Assembly: GCA_046349435.1 (NCBI GenBank)
Contig: JAXMCI010000058.1
Location: 1-30,377 of the forward strand
DNA: 30,377 nucleotides
Source of the DNA: JAXMCI01 sp046349435
GTDB taxonomy: Bacteria; Pseudomonadota; Alphaproteobacteria; Dongiales; Dongiaceae
Direction: 5' to 3'
Within the stretch, counting starts at the first letter, position 1. Every line of letters begins with the position of its first letter. This document shows, piece by piece, positions 24,601-30,377 of this stretch. The position numbers were made by a program, and so were the translations under genes. The notes under the pieces were generated by a model that did no database searches, was not told the DNA's origin, and saw nothing but the letters and a program-made list of their open reading frames with translations.

Positions 24601-25207
24601 CGAGGCCCTGGCGGTACTGGGCGATCCCGCCGGGTTGCGCGCCATCGACGATGCGATGGCGCTGGCGGCACAGAGCGGCGCCGTCTATGCGCTTCCCGAG
24701 ATCCAGCGCCGCCGCGGCGTGGTGCTGCGGCGGCTGCGTCCCGACGCCCCCGACGCGGCGGAAGCCGCCTTCGCGGGGCGCTGGCGACCGCGCGATCGCA
24801 GCAGGCCCGCCTCTGGGAACTGCGCTCGGCCACCGCTCGCCCAGCTGATGGCGGAGCAGGGGCGGCGCAGCGAAGCGCTCGAGCTCCTGGCGCCGGTCTG
24901 CGCCGGCTTCACCGAGGGCTTCGGCAGCGGCGACCTGGCGGCGGCCACGGCCCTGGTCGAGCGGCTGCGCGCCCTGACCGGCCGCGTCAGCCGGCGGGGC
25001 TTTCGCTCGCGCGGCGGCGCTCCAGCCGCTTCTTCCACAGCCGCTCGATCTCGCGGCCGAGCAGCGCGAACTCGGCTGCGGCGCGCCGTGCCGCGGCGCC
25101 AGGCAAGGCCGATCTGGCGGACCGGCGCGTCGGCCGCCAGCGGCCGGGTCACCACCCGGGTGCCGGCGAGGATCCCGAGGCGAGCGCCAGCTCCGGCAGC
25201 AGCGTGA
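21677..25207 (+). CDS. Class III adenylate/guanylate cyclase with AAA ATPase and TPR region; N-terminal SAM domain cut
   Basis: Signalling protein of about 1100 residues. It opens inside a SAM domain (NDVDLDVLRTLTEADLKELG), whose first helices are missing; the first in-frame ATG is at 21788. The cyclase domain (about 21880-22400) has metal Asp residues in MFVDLVGSTAL and LMGDGVLAYFG, a Lys two residues before MGDG, and GDTPNLAARL with the transition-state Asn and Arg, so it looks active. Walker A GEAGIGKS and Walker B VLWVVEDAHWVD follow (22550-22980), then a TPR-like helical half. Two shifts near 24775 and 24835 cancel out. The reading frame continues past the likely real end (about 24977) to 25207, antisense to oxyR. 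Product cAMP or cGMP and input signal are unknown. Confidence 0.87.
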   Translation, partial: RANDVDLDVLRTLTEADLKELGLSLGDRKRLLQAVAAMAVVTARRRTPAPPPAPTAPPAEASPAERRQLTVMFVDLVGSTALSQRLDPEEMRDVLQDYQNMVAGEIGRFEGFVAKLMGDGVLAYFGWPRAREDEPERAVRAGLAVVAAVRRLPRVAGQLLAARVGIATGLVVVGDLVGEGAAQEQAVVGDTPNLAARLQALAEPGMVVIGEATRRLIGDLFVLRDLGGQVLKGIREPAAAFVVEGERAVESRFAARQGGTMALAPIVGRDQELALLLERWRQAGSGEGQVVLLTGEAGIGKSHITEALIQRVAAEPHFLLRYQCSPYHTDSALYPVIQQLSFAAGLAAEEDLARRLDRLEAVLARATDDVGEAAPLLAALVGLDGAARYGAPAMGAQQRRARTLAILVQQLTGLARRRPVLWVVEDAHWVDPTTLELIEAGLDAIQGTRVLALITARPTFTPAFASHPVVTRVALNRLARAAMQAIVARITRGKALPDALLDEIAARTDGVPLFVEEMTKAVLESGALQETGESYRLAGPLSHLAIPTTLHDSLMARLDRLQPVKMVAQTAAVIGRSFDHATIAALSGMPEVQLAEAMRKLVEAELVFRRGVPPDATYLFKHALVRDAAYESMLKSRRQALHLRLVDILEAGGTTPPELLAQHAQAAGAAGRAIAWWREAGEAAVGRAAFEEAAAHLDAAQALLPALEDATRRKREEAVIATARAHASLVSRGYAHDETRALYARADALAEAADDPRLLMPARYGLWVYYHVREEVGPALAMLEQFRTVAARWDDPQLTMMLYRLLATSQTMGGRLLEARESAGRARALYVPARDEALSVSTGTNPLVSINSYSSLTELALGFPDRARLEADVAREIWLQSELVNTRAYGMWHRAVLLVLAGDAAEAGTLAAELVAYAGQRGLPFWEGIAQVVLAWSRLGLGDAASAAAAMPAALRAAETSGSGLFGSLARSVLGEALAVLGDPAGLRAIDDAMALAAQSGAVYALPEIQRRRGVVLRRLRPDAPDAAEAAFAGRWRPRDRSRPASGNCARPPLAQLMAEQGRRSEALELLAPVCAGFTEGFGSGDLAAATALVERLRALTGRVSRRGFRSRGGAPAASSTAARSRGRAARTRLRRAVPRRQARPIWRTGASAASGRVTTRVPARIPRRAPAPAAA

Positions 25208-25937
25208 CGCCGAGGCCGTTATCGACCATCTGCACCAGGGTCGGCAGGCTGGTCCCGGCGAACTCGTCGGCATGGCGCGGCGCGCCGAGGCCGCAGGCCG
25301 AGAGCACGTGGTCGCGCAGGCAGTGCCCGTCCTGCAGCAGCAGCAGGGGCTCCTCCTCGAGCGCGTCGGGCGCCACCACGCGGCCGGCGGCGAGCCGATG
25401 GCCCTCGGGCAGCGCCGCGGCGAAGCGGTCGTCGAACAGCGGCAGGGTCTCGGCGCTGCCGCAATCGTAGGGCAGGGCGAGCAGCAGCAGGTCGAGGCTG
25501 CCCTCCTGCAGCTGGGCCAGCAGCCGCTCGGTCAGGTCCTCGCGCAGATAGAGCCTGAGGGCGGGGTAGGCGCGGCGCAGCGCCGGCAGCACGGGCGGCA
25601 GCAGGAACGGCCCGATCGTCGGGATGACGCCGAGCCGGATCGTGCCGGTGAGCGGGGCGCGGCTCGCCGCGGCGGCCCGCGCCAGCGCCTCGGCGTCCTC
25701 GAGCAGCCGGCGCGCCCGCTCCACCGTCTCGCGGCCGAGCGGCGTGAAGACGACGCGGCGCCGGGTGCGATCGACCAAGGCTGCGCCGAGCACGCCTTCC
25801 AGCTCCTTCAGGCTGGCGCTGAGGGTCGACTGGGTGACCGCCAGGGCCTCGGCGGCACGGCCGAAATGGCCATGCTCGGCGAGGCCCACGAGGTGCCGGA
25901 GCTGCTTCAGGGTCGGCAGGTTGACGTTCGTCTGCAT
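24987..25937 (-). CDS. oxyR: OxyR-type LysR regulator, peroxide-responsive, with 3' frameshifts
   Basis: A LysR-family activator of about 315 residues. The N-terminal winged HTH reads LKQLRHLVGLAEHGHFGRAAEALAVTQSTLS. The sensor domain has the Cys pair of OxyR: Cys206 and Cys215 in HCLRDHVLSAC, the same nine-residue step as Cys199/Cys208 in E. coli. Near 25170 a GGGG run reads GGG, after which the family sequence (ILAGTRVVTRPLAADAPVRQIGLAWRRG) continues one frame over. A second shift near 25082 leads to EFALLGREIERLWKKRLERRR and a TGA at 24987. Read without correction the gene would end early at 25149. It diverges from ahpC and should activate it in response to hydrogen peroxide. It converges on and probably overlaps the cyclase gene. 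Confidence 0.9.
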
Positions 25938-26037
25938 CGATCAGTCTGACCGGAAAAATCAATTGGAACGATTACAAAGTGGTGGCCATCTTCCGGTGCG
26001 TCAAGCCATTCCAACCCCGACATGGGAGACCAGACCG
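25938..26037. promoter_or_regulatory. Divergent oxyR/ahpC promoter region with LysR-type site
   Basis: The 100-base gap holds an AT-rich core (25951-25980) in otherwise GC-rich DNA. ATC-N9-GAT at 25958-25972 contains the T-N11-A spacing of LysR-type sites. I see no full E. coli-like OxyR box (ATAG repeats). Its place between oxyR and ahpC makes shared control likely. Confidence 0.45.
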
Positions 26038-26577
26038 ATGCTGACCGTTGGCGACACGTTCCCCTCCTTCGCCCTCAAGGCGGTGGTGTCCACCGACCCG
26101 AAGAACGCCTTCACCGAGGTCACCGAGCAGTCGGATGCCGGCAAGTGGAAGGTCGTCTTCGCCTGGCCGAAGGACTTCACCTTCGTCTGCCCGACCGAGA
26201 TCGCGGCCTTCGGCAAGCTCAATGGCGAGTTCGCCGACCGCGACGCGGTGATCTACGGCGTCTCGACCGACAGCGAGTTCGTCCATCTCGCCTGGCGGCA
26301 GAACCACGCCGACCTCAAGGCGCTGCCGTTCCCGATGCTGGCCGACATCAAGCGCGAGCTGAGCGCGGCGCTCGGCATCCTCGACAAGGCGGAGGGCGTC
26401 TGCCTGCGCGCCACCTTCATCGTCGACCCCGAGGGCGTGATCCGCTTCGTCTCGGTGAACGACCTCTCGGTCGGCCGCAACCCGCAGGAGGTGCTGCGGG
26501 TGCTCGACGCGCTGCAGACCGACGAGCTCTGCCCGTGCAACTGGCAGAAGGGCGACGCGGTCCTCAAGGCCGCCTGA
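26038..26577 (+). CDS. ahpC: Alkyl hydroperoxide reductase AhpC (three-Cys peroxiredoxin)
   Basis: A 179-residue peroxiredoxin that reduces hydrogen peroxide, organic peroxides and peroxynitrite. The peroxidatic Cys51 sits in DFTFVCPTEIAAF. The C-terminus ends ELCPCNWQKG, so there are two possible resolving cysteines, 165 and 167. That CxC pair matches Mycobacterium tuberculosis AhpC (Cys174 and Cys176), which is recharged by AhpD, not AhpF, and ahpD is indeed the next gene. ATG at 26038 is preceded by GGGAG. The upstream part of the reading frame to 25624 is shadow of oxyR. Likely controlled by OxyR. Confidence 0.95.
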   Translation: MLTVGDTFPSFALKAVVSTDPKNAFTEVTEQSDAGKWKVVFAWPKDFTFVCPTEIAAFGKLNGEFADRDAVIYGVSTDSEFVHLAWRQNHADLKALPFPMLADIKRELSAALGILDKAEGVCLRATFIVDPEGVIRFVSVNDLSVGRNPQEVLRVLDALQTDELCPCNWQKGDAVLKAA

Positions 26578-26604
26578 TCCCCGTCGAGCCAGCCCCCGCC
26601 ATCC

Positions 26605-26632
26605 CGGGGCGGCGCCCGCCGGCGCCGCCCCG
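26605..26632 (+). terminator. Strong hairpin between ahpC and ahpD
   Basis: CGGGGCGGCGCC and GGCGCCGCCCCG pair over 12 bases around CGCC, 28 bases after ahpC and 22 before ahpD. With no T-run it may act as a partial attenuator or an RNA stabiliser, which would let ahpC exceed ahpD in expression. Confidence 0.5.
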
Positions 26633-26653
26633 CTGTTCCAGGAGATCCGTCCG

Positions 26654-27202
26654 ATGTCGCTCGAAGCCCTGAAGAACCGGCTGCCCGACCATGCCCGCGA
26701 CCTCAAGCTCAACCTCTCCAGCCTGGCCGCCGAGCCGGGGCTGACCGAGCAGCAGCGGGCCGGCACCTTCGTCGTCTCGGCGCTGGCCGCCCGCAACCCG
26801 GAGGTGACCGACGCGCTCCTCGCCGAGTTCGGCCCGCGCCTGTCGCCGGCAGCGCTGGAGGCGGCCAAGGCCGCGCATGCGGTGATGGCGATGAACAACA
26901 TCTACTACCGCTTCACCCACCTCGCCTCGGCGCCGGAGTACCGGACCCTGCCGGCCCGCCTGCGCATGAACGCGATGGCCAGGCCCGGGGTGGACAAGGT
27001 CGATTTCGAGCTGTGGTCGCTGGCCGTCTCGGCGGTGAACGGCTGCGGCATGTGCATCGACAGCCACGAGAAGGTGCTGCGCCAGGCCGGCCTCGGCGTC
27101 GAGGCGATCCAGGCCGCGGTGCGCATCGCCGCCGTCGTGCATGCGGTCGCCGCGACGTTGGACGGCGAGCGCCCGGGGGCGGCCGTCGCGGCCGCCGCGT
27201 AG
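26654..27202 (+). CDS. ahpD: Alkyl hydroperoxide reductase AhpD
   Basis: A 182-residue carboxymuconolactone-decarboxylase-fold protein that transfers electrons (via lipoylated partners) to oxidised AhpC. The redox motif is NGCGMCIDSHEKVL, with Cys131, Cys134 and His138; Glu119 lies in DFELW. In M. tuberculosis AhpD the corresponding residues are Glu118, Cys130, Cys133 and His137, so all catalytic residues are present with an offset of one. AGGAG precedes the ATG by nine bases. It is cotranscribed with ahpC across a hairpin-bearing gap of 76 bases. Full length, no disruption. Confidence 0.95.
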   Translation: MSLEALKNRLPDHARDLKLNLSSLAAEPGLTEQQRAGTFVVSALAARNPEVTDALLAEFGPRLSPAALEAAKAAHAVMAMNNIYYRFTHLASAPEYRTLPARLRMNAMARPGVDKVDFELWSLAVSAVNGCGMCIDSHEKVLRQAGLGVEAIQAAVRIAAVVHAVAATLDGERPGAAVAAAA

Positions 27203-27224
27203 GGGCAGGGTGCCGCGGCGCCGC

Positions 27225-28112
27225 TCAGCCGGCGCCGTCGAAGCCGCGCAGCGGCATCGCCGGATCGCGCTGCAGCCAGTTGTCGGCGGCGTAGCGCGCG
27301 GTGCCGTCGATCAGGTGCAGCGTGTAGGCATGGCGCGAGCGGGGCGAGCGGTTGGCGCTGCTGAGATGCGGCAAGTGCCCGTGCAGCACGATCAGCGTGC
27401 CGCGGCGGGCCGGCAGCGCCACCGCCTCCTCGACCGGCCAGGGGCGGGGATCCGGCGTCTCCAGCCGCAGCCCGTCGGCGGTGCGGCGGAAGTGGCTGCG
27501 CAGCGGCTCGCGATGCCGCCCGGGCAGGGCGTGGAGGCAGCCGTTCTCGAGGGTGGCGTCCTGCAGGGCGAACCACAGCCCGATCACGCTCGAGGGCTCG
27601 GTGCGCAGGAAGGTGGCGTCGGTGTGGCAGGCGACCTCGCCGCCGATGCCGGGCTGCTTGAAGATGTACATCGACTGCAGCAGCAGCGGCCGGGCGAGCC
27701 CGAGCCCGGCGGCGAGCGCGGCCAGCGCCGGGGTGCGCGAAAAGGCGGCGAAGACCGGGTCGAGGTCGTGCAGCGCGTGGCCGATCTTGTTGAGCGACAG
27801 GGCGCGCTCCTGCCGCAGCCGCCCGGCGGCGTCGAACGCCTCCGCCTCGAAGAAGAACCTGATCTTGTCGCCCGAGCTCGCGAAGTACGCGGCCGCGGCG
27901 TGGCGGTGGTCGGTGGTCGAGAAGATCGTCGCCGGCCCGTCGAGATCGGCCGAGGCGACCAGCTGCGCGGTGCGCTCGATCAGCCCGGCGCAGGCCGCGG
28001 CCGGGACGAAGTCCTCGAGCAGGAGAAACCCGTCCCGGTCCCAGGCCGCCGCCATCGCCGCACTGAGCCGCCCGTCGGGCGGCGCGGCGAAGCGGGCGGC
28101 ATCGACGGTCAC
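27225..28112 (-). CDS. Phytanoyl-CoA dioxygenase family protein (2OG-Fe(II) oxygenase, PHYHD1-like)
   Basis: A 295-residue oxygenase of the PhyH family. The HxD iron motif is in CHTDATFL, the distal His is in LVHGHLPHLS...HAYTLH, with SPRSRHAYTLH supplying the Arg for 2-oxoglutarate. The C-terminal part with NWLQRD is typical of PHYHD1 orthologues. It starts with a GTG whose GTGA overlaps the stop of the upstream TPR gene, so the pair is translationally coupled. Family members hydroxylate small acids or CoA esters, but the substrate here is unknown. Confidence 0.86.
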   Translation of the reverse strand: MTVDAARFAAPPDGRLSAAMAAAWDRDGFLLLEDFVPAAACAGLIERTAQLVASADLDGPATIFSTTDHRHAAAAYFASSGDKIRFFFEAEAFDAAGRLRQERALSLNKIGHALHDLDPVFAAFSRTPALAALAAGLGLARPLLLQSMYIFKQPGIGGEVACHTDATFLRTEPSSVIGLWFALQDATLENGCLHALPGRHREPLRSHFRRTADGLRLETPDPRPWPVEEAVALPARRGTLIVLHGHLPHLSSANRSPRSRHAYTLHLIDGTARYAADNWLQRDPAMPLRGFDGAG

Positions 28113-29044
28113 TCCGCCTCGTCCCCCTCGAGGCCCAGGGTCGCGACCAGCCAGTCCACGGCGCCCGGGATGTTGGCCCAGGCCGTGGTGGCGCGCAGCG
28201 CATAGGCCTTGGCGTCCTCCGCTTCCGGGTCGTCGTCGTCGAGCTCGTCCATGGGATCGCTCTCGGGCTCCTCGCCGGCCTGGAGCGCCTCCCAGACGTC
28301 GATCTCGTCGAGCAGCGCATCGATGGCGGCCGGGTATTCCGCCGTCGCCTCGGTGAGCCGGTCCCGCGTCGCCTCGGTGTCGCCTTCCTGCAGGAAGGCC
28401 AGCAGCGCGCGGTTGAAGGTCCAGTCGACGCCGTCATCGTCGGGATAGCGCGCCAGCAGGGATGCGAACTCCGGCACGCGCCCGAGCTCGGCGAGCCACG
28501 GCGCGAGCTCGTACTGGACCCCGACATCGTTGTCGCCGGCCAGCTCCAGCACCTGCCCGAGCAGCGCGATCGCGCCCTCGCTGTCGCCGGCGGCCCACTG
28601 CGCGTCGGCGAGGGCGGCGACCGCCCAGAGATACTCGCCGTGCTCGTCGGTGAGCGAGCCCGGGCCGCCGAAGCCGCCGGCGGCCAGCTCGGCCGCGTCG
28701 ACCGCCACGCGGTAAAGCGGCAACGCCTCCTCCATCGTTCCGTCGAGCATCGCCGCCAGCATGAGATAGCCGCGCGCGCAGAGCGGCGAGGTCGCCAGCG
28801 CGTCGGTGGCGATCTCGAGCTGCGTCTCGGGATCCTCGGCCTCGAAGATCTGCTCCAGCTTCGCCTCGGCCTCGGCCAGCGCCGCGGCGCGCTCCTCGGC
28901 CGGGATCGCCGCGACATAGGCCTCGAGATCGGCGCGGCTCGGCACCGGAACCTCCTCGTCGCCGCTCTCCGGCGTCGCCGCCAGCTCCTGCCGCCGCGCC
29001 GCCGCCTTCTCCTTGTGGTTCTTCCGGTGCTTGCTCTTCGGCAT
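28109..29044 (-). CDS. Acidic TPR-like protein of unknown function
   Basis: A 311-residue protein starting MPKSKHRKNHKEKAAARR, a basic head followed by a very acidic helical body with repeats of about 35 residues (EIATDALATSPLCARGYLML, LWAVAALADAQWAAGDSEGA). These look like degenerate tetratricopeptide repeats. The last third has a Glu/Asp-rich DPMDELDDDDPEAEDAKAY patch. The ATG at 29044 is preferred over the long upstream extension. It is coupled by a GTGA overlap to the PhyH-like gene, suggesting they form a functional pair, such as a scaffold and its oxygenase. No family assigned with certainty. Confidence 0.75.
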   Translation of the reverse strand: MPKSKHRKNHKEKAAARRQELAATPESGDEEVPVPSRADLEAYVAAIPAEERAAALAEAEAKLEQIFEAEDPETQLEIATDALATSPLCARGYLMLAAMLDGTMEEALPLYRVAVDAAELAAGGFGGPGSLTDEHGEYLWAVAALADAQWAAGDSEGAIALLGQVLELAGDNDVGVQYELAPWLAELGRVPEFASLLARYPDDDGVDWTFNRALLAFLQEGDTEATRDRLTEATAEYPAAIDALLDEIDVWEALQAGEEPESDPMDELDDDDPEAEDAKAYALRATTAWANIPGAVDWLVATLGLEGDEAE

Positions 29045-29106
29045 GGGATCCTCGGCGGCTGGGAAGCGGGCGTTGTAGAGGTTCGCCACCGCGCTGGCTA
29101 CCACCG

Positions 29107-29128
29107 AGCGGGGTTGCAGCGGGGTTGT
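29107..29128. repeat. Two tandem 11-base direct repeats in a divergent promoter gap
   Basis: AGCGGGGTTGC at 29107-29117 is followed at once by AGCGGGGTTGT at 29118-29128. A period of 11 bases is one helical turn, as for tandem protein-binding sites. They lie in the 157-base gap between the TPR gene and hutG, 74 bases before the hutG start. Confidence 0.5.
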
Positions 29129-29201
29129 AGCGCCGGGGCCGGCCGATGCAAGCTGTCCGCTCAGCCGGCAGCCCCGGGGCGACGCGTCGCGGCGAGGGTC
29201 G

Positions 29202-29993
29202 ATGGACATCTTCGAGTTCACCCCGGGGCGGACCCCGCTCCTGATCAGCATCCCGCATGGCGGGACCTGGCTGCCGCCGGCGCTGCGGCCGCGGCTGACC
29301 GAGGCGGCACTGGCGCTGCCCGACACCGACTGGCATGTGCCGCGGCTCTACGCGTTCGCCGCCGCGCTGGGCGCCGGCGTGCTCGCCGCCACGCACTCGC
29401 GCTATGTCATCGACCTGAACCGGCCGCCCGACGACGAGCCGCTCTATCCCGGGGCGCGCAACACCGAGCTGGTGCCGCTCACCCTGTTCGACGAGCGGCC
29501 GGTCTACCGGCCGGGTGCCGCTCCAGATGATGTAGAGGTAAGGGATCGGCTTGGAACATATTGGCAGCCTTACCATTCCAAGATCGAAACGGAGCTGGGG
29601 GCTCTGCGCGAGCGCTTCGGGATCGCGTTGCTCTTCGACGCACATTCGATCCGGTCGGTGGTGCCGCGGTTCTTCGAGGGCCGGCTGCCCGACCTCAATC
29701 TCGGCACGGCGGCCGGGGGCAGCGCAGCGGCCACGCTCGGCTCCACCCTGTCGAGCATCGCCGAATCAGGCTCTTACAGCGCTGTCCTGAACGGACGCTT
29801 CAAGGGCGGCTACATCACCCGCCACTATGGCCGGCCGGACCGCAACATCCACGCCGTGCAGCTCGAGCTGTCGCAGCGGACCTACATGGACGAGGAGCCG
29901 CCCTTCGCCTGGCGCCAGGATCTGGCCGAGGGCATCCAGCCGCTGCTGCGCCGCCTGGTCGAGGCGATGATCGCCTGGGCCGGCCGTCTATAG
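29202..29993 (+). CDS. hutG: N-formylglutamate deformylase
   Basis: A 263-residue zinc hydrolase that converts N-formylglutamate to glutamate and formate, the last step of histidine degradation. Signature segments are ISIPHGGTWLP, DTDWHVPRLY, SRYVIDLNRPPDDEPLYPG, and LLFDAHSIRS, which contain the His/Asp residues of the family. The GAGG before the ATG at 29202 is suitable. The stretch at about 29521-29590 uses codons (GTA, AGG, CTT, ACA, TAT) rare elsewhere in the window. The stop codon overlaps that of hutI on the other strand (CTATAG). The tandem 11-base repeats lie upstream. Confidence 0.94.
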   Translation: MDIFEFTPGRTPLLISIPHGGTWLPPALRPRLTEAALALPDTDWHVPRLYAFAAALGAGVLAATHSRYVIDLNRPPDDEPLYPGARNTELVPLTLFDERPVYRPGAAPDDVEVRDRLGTYWQPYHSKIETELGALRERFGIALLFDAHSIRSVVPRFFEGRLPDLNLGTAAGGSAAATLGSTLSSIAESGSYSAVLNGRFKGGYITRHYGRPDRNIHAVQLELSQRTYMDEEPPFAWRQDLAEGIQPLLRRLVEAMIAWAGRL

Positions 29994-30377
29994 CGCTCGG
30001 ATCCGGCCGCCCTGCACCGCCTGATGGAGCGGGTTGAAGGCGATGCGATAGGCCAGCTCGGCCGGCCGCTCGACGTCCCAGACGGCGAAATCGGCCACCC
30101 GCCCGGCGGCGAGCACGCCGTGGCTGTCGCCGAGCCCGAGCGCCCTGGCGGCGTGACGGGTCACCCCCGCCAGCGCCTCGGCCGGGGTCAGCCGGAAGAA
30201 GGTGCAGGCCATGTTGAGCATCAGCAGCAGCGAGGTGGCCGGCGAGCTGCCGGGGTTGCAGTCGGTGGCGATGGCGATCGGCACGCCGGCGGCGCGCAGC
30301 GCCGCGACCGGCGGCAGCCGGGTCTCGCGCAGGAAGTAGAAGGCGCCGGGCAGCAGCACGGCCACCGTGCCGGCGCC
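29988..30377 (-). CDS. hutI: Imidazolonepropionase, 5' part outside the window
   Basis: The last 129 residues of an amidohydrolase-fold enzyme that opens imidazolone-5-propionate to N-formimino-glutamate in histidine degradation. Conserved segments are PGAFYFLRETR, the metal-binding ATDCNPGSSP and the typical RLTPAEALAGVTRHAARALGLG and AELAYRIAFNPL. The reading frame continues to the right edge at 30377 without a start. It converges on hutG, sharing the palindromic CTATAG, which gives TAG on both strands. The other hut genes probably lie to the right. Confidence 0.95.
   Translation of the reverse strand, partial: GAGTVAVLLPGAFYFLRETRLPPVAALRAAGVPIAIATDCNPGSSPATSLLLMLNMACTFFRLTPAEALAGVTRHAARALGLGDSHGVLAAGRVADFAVWDVERPAELAYRIAFNPLHQAVQGGRIRAL

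Noticed and set aside
21101..25273. A 1390-residue open frame on the minus strand opposite the cyclase
   Set aside because: It is rich in Arg, Gly, His and Pro with no domain, and lies exactly antisense to the well-conserved cyclase-ATPase; only its last part (ATPase TOBE tail) is real.

Overview
The window is a very GC-rich (roughly 70 percent by eye) bacterial chromosome segment, densely packed with genes whose long antisense shadow ORFs are typical of such DNA. The gene content (soxBDAG, a GATase1-AraC regulator, a POT-type ABC transporter with an amine oxidase, a SAM-domain cyclase-ATPase, OxyR/AhpC/AhpD, hut genes) and a paired palindromic repeat with a GGCTTGACCC core suggest a soil or host-associated alphaproteobacterium, perhaps Rhodospirillales-like. 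That placement is inference. No tRNA, rRNA, CRISPR array, transposase or phage gene was seen.

Layout. 1-2.0 kb: a secreted Cys-rich repeat protein cut by the left edge, a SAM methyltransferase, a REP-like palindrome pair and a small exported protein. 2.1-7.3 kb (minus strand): the four-subunit sarcosine oxidase operon soxB-soxD-soxA-soxG, divergent from a GATase1-AraC regulator (7.5-8.5 kb) that probably controls it. 8.6-9.7 kb: transaldolase. 9.8-12.4 kb (minus): a compact three-gene cassette of a PLP-dependent serine/threonine dehydratase-like enzyme, an HD-domain protein with the six metal ligands of PhnZ/MIOX-type diiron oxygenases, and a 2OG-Fe(II) oxygenase fused to a redoxin domain without catalytic cysteine. 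This is the best candidate here for an undescribed pathway. 12.4-15.0 kb (plus): a two-cluster ferredoxin-like protein, a GMP-synthase-like amidotransferase and an exported three-repeat protein. 15.1-15.6 kb: a small Cys-containing protein behind an AT-rich operator-like dyad.

15.7-21.7 kb (minus): a spermidine/putrescine-type ABC transporter (ATPase remnant, two permeases, Tat-exported binding protein) followed by a PuuB-like FAD amine oxidase and an M24-fold hydrolase that has lost its metal ligands and resembles ectoine hydrolase. Together these look like an uptake-and-degradation unit for an amine or osmolyte. 21.7-25.2 kb (plus): a class III cyclase-AAA ATPase-TPR signalling protein. 25.0-27.2 kb: oxyR divergent from ahpC-ahpD, a peroxide defence unit. 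27.2-29.0 kb: a phytanoyl-CoA-dioxygenase-like protein translationally coupled to a TPR protein. 29.2-30.4 kb: hutG and the 3' part of hutI, convergent and sharing stop-codon bases.

An important caveat is that several genes contain frameshifts which alternate between frames without loss of protein similarity (soxA, soxD, the FAD oxidase, the first permease, the cyclase, oxyR). At about 21.67 kb two divergent genes are both missing their N-termini. Some of the shifts are G/C-run contractions. This points to poorly polished sequence patches, and possibly a local deletion or misassembly, more than to real gene decay.
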